From contig JAHEFU010000163.1 of assembly GCA_024645305.1 (NCBI GenBank), positions 1 to 6,663 of the forward strand: a DNA stretch of 6,663 nt, given 5' to 3'. Position numbers and translations under genes: made by a program. This document shows positions 1-3,493 of the stretch, in pieces (the stretch's first letter is position 1; each line of letters begins with the position of its first letter). The notes under the pieces were generated by a model. The model saw only the letters and a list, made by a program, of their open reading frames with translations, was not told the origin of the DNA and ran no database searches. The stretch is from Planctomycetales bacterium (GTDB taxonomy: Bacteria; 4484-113; JAFGCY01).

Positions 1-9
1 CTTGCCTGC

Positions 10-1113
10 TTAAGGTGCGTCCAGTACCAGCCTGTCCAGGTTACGCGGGCCCGCGTATGGCAGCCAGCCACGGGCCAGGCTGCGTTGGCGGAAATCACTG
101 ACGGCGGCAGCGCTGTAGCCCGGCTGTGTGGCATCGAAGTAGTCAATGATGCTCACGAACTCACCGGCGCTGCGATAGGCATCGATCAGCGCAATCCGGT
201 ACTCATCCGGGTCCAGGGCATTGTTGGCATCCAGCCCGCCCTGGTATAACACATCCTCCACGCTGATCCAGTCCACGGCAGACAGCAGGGTGTTGCGCTG
301 CTGGGCACTCAGAGGCATGCTGAGATCATCGCTGAGCAGGGCATCGCCATTCTGCTGGCAGACGATGAAGCCGGCACTGCGGCTGCGGGCATGCGCCGCC
401 AGGGCTGCCACGAAGGCCGCCATGTCCGCCGCGGCGCTGGCCTGCTGCCCGTTGCCACCATCATCCGCCGGCCCCCAGTATTCGAAGCCGTCCACGATGT
501 CGAGGAAGACCCCGTCGAAACCGACATCAATGATGCGGTCGAGGTAGCTCGGCTGGTCGCCCAGCACGGGATGGCCGCCGGGATTGGCAATGACCAGCTG
601 CTGCCATGCGCTGTCCCAGTAGCGCACCTTGTAGTTGCCGGCCCAGCCGGGGTTGGTCGGCCCCAGCCAGGCCGGTGGACTTGTATTCCAGTCCGCGCCG
701 GGATTGCCGTCGCTCAGGCCCCAGTAATAGCGGTAGTCCTCCGCCTCGCCGATACTCAGGTAGCAGATCGCGAGTTTGCCGCTGCCGCTGGCCTTCAGGT
801 CTGCGATCTGCTGGGCCGTGAAAGCCGTGGCATCCGTGCCGTCGGCGGCGTAGTCAATCACCACGAGGTCGACAGCGGCGGCGCTGAGCGCGGTGAGGTC
901 CGGACTCTGGATCCAGTAGGCCCAGTCACTAACGGCCCGCAGCTGCGGATTGATGATCTCAGCCGGGCCGGCCGGGGGATTGTTCCCGCCATTGCCATTC
1001 CCGTTCCCGTTGCCATTTCCGGGATTCGGGTCAGGGTCGGGAGCGGATCCGCCGCCGCAGCCCAGCAGCAGCAGGGTGAACAGGAGCAGGCCGAGTGCGG
1101 TGTGCTTCATCAT
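10..1113 (-). CDS. Lipoprotein, MJ1477/TM1410 (GH114-like) putative glycoside hydrolase
   Basis: A 367-residue secreted lipoprotein, probably anchored in the outer membrane. Seen: a basic start (MMKH), a hydrophobic stretch at residues 6-17 and the lipobox L16-L17-G18-C19, with Gly rather than Asp after the cysteine. Residues 25-48 are a Pro/Asp/Gly/Asn linker with a Gly-Asn repeat. The rest (about 56-367) reads as one TIM-barrel domain with family motifs: VVIDYAADG (84-92), CYLSIGEAEDYR (117-128), the YWDSAWQ segment, GFDGVFLDIVDG (198-209), a CQQNGD motif and WISVEDVLY (282-290). By analogy with GH114 endo-alpha-1,4-polygalactosaminidases, D205 and E286 are the likely acidic catalytic residues; this is inference. 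The substrate is unknown, perhaps a galactosamine-containing or other surface polysaccharide. Two ATGs are adjacent (1113 and 1110); GGGA abuts the first, so no well-spaced Shine-Dalgarno chooses between them. The gene ends in TAA. Family assignment is firm, enzymatic activity is not. Confidence 0.87.
   Translation of the reverse strand: MMKHTALGLLLFTLLLLGCGGGSAPDPDPNPGNGNGNGNGNGGNNPPAGPAEIINPQLRAVSDWAYWIQSPDLTALSAAAVDLVVIDYAADGTDATAFTAQQIADLKASGSGKLAICYLSIGEAEDYRYYWGLSDGNPGADWNTSPPAWLGPTNPGWAGNYKVRYWDSAWQQLVIANPGGHPVLGDQPSYLDRIIDVGFDGVFLDIVDGFEYWGPADDGGNGQQASAAADMAAFVAALAAHARSRSAGFIVCQQNGDALLSDDLSMPLSAQQRNTLLSAVDWISVEDVLYQGGLDANNALDPDEYRIALIDAYRSAGEFVSIIDYFDATQPGYSAAAVSDFRQRSLARGWLPYAGPRNLDRLVLDAP
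990..1019 (-). repeat. Hexamer tandem repeat coding for a Gly-Asn linker
   Basis: Five degenerate 6-bp units (plus strand: cattgc, cattcc, cgttcc, cgttgc, catttc) encode the GNGNGNGN stretch at about residues 32-42 of the lipoprotein, between the acylated cysteine and the catalytic domain. It is probably a flexible tether lifting the enzyme off the membrane. In-frame hexamer slippage would change tether length without breaking the frame. Confidence 0.75.
1057..1113 (-). other. Lipoprotein signal peptide with lipobox
   Basis: This stretch codes for residues 1-19 of the GH114-like protein: a Lys-His n-region, a Leu-rich core and the lipobox LLGC. Signal peptidase II would cleave before C19. 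The +2 residue is Gly, so the inner-membrane retention signal (Asp at +2) is absent and outer-membrane targeting by Lol is the default inference. Confidence 0.85.
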
Positions 1114-1119
1114 TCCCAG

Positions 1120-1128
1120 ATTCTAGCA
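1120..1128 (-). promoter_or_regulatory. Candidate extended -10 promoter of the lipoprotein gene
   Basis: The minus strand reads TGC-TAGAAT: a -10 hexamer with 5 of 6 consensus bases preceded by the TGn of an extended -10. Six nucleotides (CTGGGA) separate it from the first ATG at 1113, so transcription would start on or very near the A of the ATG. The best -35 match at 17-bp spacing (GTCTCA) is weak, 3 of 6, which suits an extended -10 promoter. Confidence 0.4.
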
Positions 1129-1166
1129 GTACGGCAGTTGTTTGAGACAGGCATTTGCGGCAGCAG

Positions 1167-1188
1167 GGGCGGGGCACCGTCCCCGCCC
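1167..1188. repeat. GC-rich perfect inverted repeat
   Basis: Perfect 8-bp arms, gggcgggg and ccccgccc, flank a 6-nt loop (caccgt). It lies 54 bp upstream of the lipoprotein start. There is no U-tract on either strand, so it is not a standard intrinsic terminator. It resembles the hairpin at 2980-3002 in composition and flanks: both follow AGGGGCGGG and both are followed by GGTGGAT. Confidence 0.75.
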
Positions 1189-1261
1189 ATGGTGGATTTC
1201 ACCCGCAGCTCAATCCCCACCCGTGAGGTTCGGCCGATTGAGGAATTGAGCGCTGGTTCTT

Positions 1262-1297
1262 GTCTTCGGTATCCTCCGTGTTCTCTGTGCGCTCTGT
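1262..1297. repeat. Nonamer tandem repeat (ACAGAGnnn type)
   Basis: Four degenerate 9-bp units sit head to tail on the plus strand: gtcttcggt, atcctccgt, gttctctgt, gcgctctgt. On the minus strand they read as ACAGAG-like hexamers plus three variable bases, next to AACC. I recognise this as a type of dispersed intergenic repeat common in environmental bacteria, where its translation gives spurious HRAHREH-like peptides. Function unknown. Confidence 0.75.
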
Positions 1298-1362
1298 GGT
1301 TAAACAGAACCGTTCGCATGTCACGTTGCCACCCGAGCGCATGCGAGGCGGGTTGTCAGATT

Positions 1363-1383
1363 GTGCGACAACAAGTGTCGCAC
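1363..1383 (-). terminator. Hairpin just after dinB, possible terminator
   Basis: Perfect 8-bp arms (gtgcgaca and tgtcgcac on the plus strand) flank a 5-nt loop, beginning five bases after the dinB TAG. Its position suits transcript termination or 3'-end protection. On the minus strand the downstream bases are AATCTGACAA, not a U-tract, so intrinsic termination would be weak. An alternative stem (GTTGTC at 1352-1357 with GACAAC at 1367-1372) overlaps it and would exclude it. Confidence 0.4.
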
Positions 1384-1388
1384 CTCCG

Positions 1389-2801
1389 CTATACCGCGCT
1401 GCGCTGCGGCGAGATGCTCACAGACACTCCGGCCTGGCTGTCCGTGCTGATGCGCTCGCTGCCGATCTGGTTCACGCCCGGGCCGCTGAGCACCACGTCG
1501 CGGCCATGCTTCTCGCGCAGGGCATCGAGGGTATGTGTCAGCTGGCGTTCCTTCGTAACCGCCACCGGCTCGAACAGCCTGAGCTGGCTCAGGCCCGGCC
1601 TGAGCTTCTCCAGGCGCACACCCAGCAGGCGGATGCGCAGGCGGCGCGTACGCCCCTCATCGAACAGCCTCAGTGCCGTCTCGAAGACCAAGCGGTCGAG
1701 GTCCGTCGCTTCACGCAGCATCGTGCCATGCGTCACCGTCTCGAAATCGCTGTAGCGGATCGTGACCGTCACATGGGCGGCCGCCAGGTCCTTCTCGCGC
1801 AGGCGGCGGCAGGCATCCTCCGTCAGGCGCCACAGGGTGCGGCGGATCAGCGCCGGATCGAGGGTGTCACGCTCCAGGGTGACGGAATGCCCGATGCTCT
1901 TGGGTCTGGAGCGGCCCGGCCCGAAACCGATCGCCGGGGACTCATGCCCGTCCTCACGCATCAGCAGGCCCATTGAACCATGCTCACTGTGTCCGCCCCC
2001 CGTATTGGGCGGGGGGACGGCCTTGTCCTCGCCATGCCGGAGCGTATTGACGAGGCTCCACATGCCGATGCCGAAGGTCTGGCGCAGCAGCGCCTGGTCC
2101 TGCTGGAGCAGCTGGCCGACGCGGTTGATCCCCATGTCGCGCAGCGTGCCCGCCGTGGCCGGGCCGATGCCGGGCACGTCCTGCACATCATGCGGAGCCA
2201 GGAAGCGCACGGTCTCTTCGGGCAGGACGCGGAACACCCCGTCGGGCTTGGCGTGGCGGCTGGCCATCTTGGCAATGAGCCTGCCGGGGCCGATGCCGGT
2301 GGACATCGGCAGGCCGACCTCGGCCCGCACGCGGCGGCGCATCTCCTCGGCAAACTCCACGATCCCGCCGTAGTCGCGTGTGAATATCGTTTCGCAGCCG
2401 CTGATGTCCATTTCGAACTCGTCCACGCTCTTCGGGCGGAACACGGGCACCATCGCCGAGACCACATCCTGCACCCGGCGGCTGTACAGGCCGTAGTTGC
2501 CGTGCAGGCCACTGTGCAGGAAGTTCACCGTGACCCCCTTGCGCTGGATGCTCTGGCCCTCGGCCAGCGGGGAGGCGGGGTCCAGCCCGAGGCGGCGGTA
2601 GGCTTCGCCCATCGGCATGGCGCTGTGCACCCCGAAGCGCCGGGCCTCGTAGCTGCAGGCGGAGACCACGCCACGCTTGTGCGGCTGCCCGCCGATGATC
2701 ACGGCCTGGCCGCGCAGCTCCGGCCGGTGCAGGCGCTCCACCTCGACGAAGAAGCAGTCCATGTCCGCCAGCAGGATGATGCGTTCGGGCTTACTGTTCA
2801 T
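1389..2801 (-). CDS. dinB: DNA polymerase IV (Y-family translesion polymerase), divergent
   Basis: An error-prone DNA polymerase of 470 residues that copies across damaged template. Seen, numbered from the ATG at 2801: DMDCFF (13-18) with catalytic D13 and aromatic steric-gate F18; SYEARRFGV (50-58); SVDEFEMD (125-132) with catalytic D127 and E128; the HhH thumb motif VPGIGPATAGTL (209-220); the little-finger start RPKSIGHSVTLE (299-310); and a beta-clamp motif QLRLF (406-410). Two stretches are longer than in the E. coli enzyme: D13 to D127 spans 114 residues against 95, from extra sequence at about 80-100, and the thumb/little-finger linker carries about 30 extra residues (264-296). An ATG at 2828 is in frame, but the nine added residues (MYFSRYTIR) overlie a good -10 box, match nothing in the family and have no Shine-Dalgarno, so I prefer 2801. 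No canonical LexA box is visible. Function is firm; the exact start is less so. Confidence 0.93.
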   Translation of the reverse strand: MNSKPERIILLADMDCFFVEVERLHRPELRGQAVIIGGQPHKRGVVSACSYEARRFGVHSAMPMGEAYRRLGLDPASPLAEGQSIQRKGVTVNFLHSGLHGNYGLYSRRVQDVVSAMVPVFRPKSVDEFEMDISGCETIFTRDYGGIVEFAEEMRRRVRAEVGLPMSTGIGPGRLIAKMASRHAKPDGVFRVLPEETVRFLAPHDVQDVPGIGPATAGTLRDMGINRVGQLLQQDQALLRQTFGIGMWSLVNTLRHGEDKAVPPPNTGGGHSEHGSMGLLMREDGHESPAIGFGPGRSRPKSIGHSVTLERDTLDPALIRRTLWRLTEDACRRLREKDLAAAHVTVTIRYSDFETVTHGTMLREATDLDRLVFETALRLFDEGRTRRLRIRLLGVRLEKLRPGLSQLRLFEPVAVTKERQLTHTLDALREKHGRDVVLSGPGVNQIGSERISTDSQAGVSVSISPQRSAV

Positions 2802-2807
2802 ACGTAT

Positions 2808-2835
2808 AGTATAACGCGAAAAATACATTTGTGTA
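2808..2835 (-). promoter_or_regulatory. Candidate dinB promoter giving a leaderless mRNA
   Basis: On the minus strand TACACA (2835-2830, 4 of 6 to TTGACA), a 16-bp spacer and TATACT (2813-2808, 5 of 6 to TATAAT) are followed by six bases (ATACGT) and then the ATG at 2801. Transcription would start at about the A of the ATG. No Shine-Dalgarno precedes this ATG, which agrees with a leaderless transcript. Confidence 0.5.
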
Positions 2836-2848
2836 GTGGAATCCGGAG

Positions 2849-2866
2849 GTCAGCAGATATGCTGAC
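2849..2866. promoter_or_regulatory. Perfect 7-bp inverted repeat upstream of dinB, possible operator
   Basis: Arms GTCAGCA and TGCTGAC flank a 4-nt centre (gata). The 18-bp dyad lies 13 bp upstream of the proposed -35 element of dinB. Its size and place suit a dimeric regulator, but the centre is too short to match the gammaproteobacterial LexA box (CTGT, eight bases, ACAG). It could also fold as a hairpin; neither strand has a U-tract after it. Confidence 0.35.
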
Positions 2867-2870
2867 AAAA

Positions 2871-2898
2871 GGGATCCGGGATCAGGGACCAGGGGGAG
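2871..2898. repeat. Degenerate heptamer tandem repeat (GGGATCN type)
   Basis: Four consecutive 7-bp units on the plus strand: gggatcc, gggatca, gggacca, gggggag. The first two differ at one base, and the array then decays. It is purine-rich and noncoding, and lies between the candidate operator and the nonamer array. Confidence 0.65.
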
Positions 2899-2914
2899 CT
2901 GCGGTGGAGCTGCA

Positions 2915-2941
2915 GAAGAAGTGGAAGAAGTGGAAGAAGTG
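2915..2941. repeat. Perfect nonamer tandem repeat, three units
   Basis: The unit gaagaagtg occurs three times head to tail without a mismatch. It is noncoding. Exact identity suggests recent slippage, so copy number may vary between strains. It is not related in sequence to the 9-bp array at 1262-1297. Confidence 0.8.
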
Positions 2942-2944
2942 CAG

Positions 2945-2964
2945 GGCTGACTGCCGAGTCAGCC
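2945..2964. repeat. Perfect inverted repeat, 8-bp arms and 4-nt loop
   Basis: Arms GGCTGACT and AGTCAGCC flank the loop gccg. It starts four bases after the perfect nonamer array. No U-tract follows on either strand. Possible roles are a 3'-end processing hairpin of the VOC transcript or part of a dispersed palindromic element. Confidence 0.65.
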
Positions 2965-2979
2965 AAGTAGAGTAGGGGC

Positions 2980-3012
2980 GGGTCCCGCCTGTGGCGGGAT
3001 CCCCGGCCGGGG
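2980..3012 (-). terminator. Two GC-rich palindromes after the VOC gene, possible terminator region
   Basis: Arms gggtcccgcc (2980-2989) and ggcgggatcc (2993-3002) form a 10-bp stem with one G-T pair and a 3-nt loop. Overlapping its end, ccccggccgggg (3001-3012) is a perfect 12-bp palindrome. Together they begin eight bases after the VOC stop. No U-tract follows on the minus strand, so this may be a factor-dependent terminator, an mRNA stabiliser or an interspersed palindromic element whose flanks resemble those of 1167-1188. Confidence 0.4.
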
Positions 3013-3020
3013 TGGATGGG

Positions 3021-3434
3021 TTAAGCTTCCTCAGCGGCCTTGCGGGCGAAGGCCATCACATGCCCGTCGGGATCCATGCCGTAGGCGACAAAGTCGCCCC
3101 AGTTACGATTCGCGGGAGCATCAAGCAGTTTGCCACCTGCAGCAAGCAGGCGTTCAATCGTTGATTCCACATCATCGGCAGGCAGATAGAGTTCTGCCCG
3201 GGGGATGCCATTGCCGCTGGCAGGGTCCGGCTCATTGCCGATGATCCTGGCGATGCCGGCCTCCGGCATCAGTCCCAGCATGGCGCCGCCGTTGAGCCGG
3301 AACTCCGTCATGCCCGGTACATCGAGGATCGGCTCAAGCTGCAGCACCTCCCGGTAGAAGTCGCAACTGCGCTGCTGATCCTTTACATAGAGGATGAACA
3401 GTACTGAAGATGAATCACCGCGGCGATCACTCAT
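3021..3434 (-). CDS. VOC-fold protein (glyoxalase/bleomycin-resistance superfamily)
   Basis: A 137-residue cytoplasmic protein with two beta-alpha-beta-beta-beta modules. Module one runs from about residue 11 to 57 (FILYVKD, then the DFYREVL helix and GMTEFRLNGGAMLGLM); module two runs from about 79 to 131 (RAELYLPADDVE, then DFVAYGMDPDGHVMAFA). The DPDGHV turn is the family signature. The metal-binding His of the first strand appears replaced (around L12-F13) and the C-terminal Glu, normally in a DPDGNxxE context, is Ala128, so a metal-dependent lactoylglutathione lyase is unlikely; ligand binding without metal is the better guess. Substrate unknown. Start: the ATG at 3434 has GGAG eight bases upstream. 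A longer frame reaching 3530 would run through a heptamer repeat into nrdJ and adds no conserved sequence. It lies 59 bp downstream of nrdJ and may share its transcript. Ends in TAA. Confidence 0.85.
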   Translation of the reverse strand: MSDRRGDSSSVLFILYVKDQQRSCDFYREVLQLEPILDVPGMTEFRLNGGAMLGLMPEAGIARIIGNEPDPASGNGIPRAELYLPADDVESTIERLLAAGGKLLDAPANRNWGDFVAYGMDPDGHVMAFARKAAEEA

Positions 3435-3442
3435 ATGCAGAA

Positions 3443-3446
3443 CTCC
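3443..3446 (-). promoter_or_regulatory. Shine-Dalgarno of the VOC gene
   Basis: GGAG on the minus strand, eight bases before the ATG at 3434. It decides the start over an in-frame upstream ATG at 3530 that lies inside nrdJ. It also contrasts with dinB and the lipoprotein gene, which lack a well-spaced site. Confidence 0.65.
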
Positions 3447-3467
3447 ATTTGAACCGAGCCGGACACC

Positions 3468-3488
3468 TGCAACCCGCAACCGGCAACC
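3468..3488. repeat. Heptamer tandem repeat (GGTTGCN) between nrdJ and the VOC gene
   Basis: Three 7-bp units on the minus strand, GGTTGCC, GGTTGCG and GGTTGCA, differ only at the last base. They start five bases after the nrdJ stop and fill about a third of the 59-bp gap. They are noncoding and resemble short tandemly repeated heptamers known from other bacteria. Confidence 0.7.
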
Positions 3489-3493
3489 TGGTC

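Larger units (their letters stand above)
1114..1388. other. Intergenic gap between dinB and the lipoprotein gene
   Basis: This 275-bp gap has no credible gene. A short open frame crosses it on the minus strand, but its product is only a translation of the 9-bp repeat and the hairpins. It holds the candidate lipoprotein promoter (1120-1128), a GC-rich hairpin (1167-1188), a foldable segment around 1208-1251 where CTCAATC can pair with either of two downstream GATTGAG/ATTGAGC copies, a 9-bp period repeat (1262-1297), a 7-bp inverted repeat (1314-1320 with 1340-1346) and a perfect hairpin next to the dinB stop (1363-1383). Confidence 0.75.
2802..3020. other. Repeat-dense intergenic gap between the VOC gene and dinB
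   Basis: These 219 bp have no credible gene. From dinB outward they hold the candidate promoter (2808-2835), a dyad (2849-2866), a heptamer array (2871-2898), a perfect nonamer array (2915-2941), an 8-bp hairpin (2945-2964), a 10-bp hairpin (2980-3002) and a 12-bp palindrome (3001-3012). Repeats or dyads cover most of the gap. Confidence 0.75.

Noticed and set aside
1110..1319. 69-codon minus-strand frame in the dinB-lipoprotein gap
   Set aside because: Its N-terminal peptide (NHRAHREHGGYR) is simply the translated 9-bp repeat, a familiar false gene, and it overlaps the start of the lipoprotein gene.
391..1755. Long plus-strand open frame over the lipoprotein and dinB
   Set aside because: It is antisense to two genes with clear family motifs, its product is rich in Arg/Val without any recognisable domain, and it crosses the intergenic repeats. 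It is a high-GC shadow frame.
1994..2019. C-run/G-run hairpin on the plus strand
   Set aside because: It lies inside dinB and is explained by Pro-Pro-Pro and Gly-Gly-Gly codons of the linker insertion; the arms pair only with bulges.
2802..2900. LexA box upstream of dinB
   Set aside because: I looked for CTGT-N8-ACAG and for the TTAG-N6-TACTA type and found neither. The near-palindrome TATA-G-TATA overlaps the -10 box and is better read as promoter.
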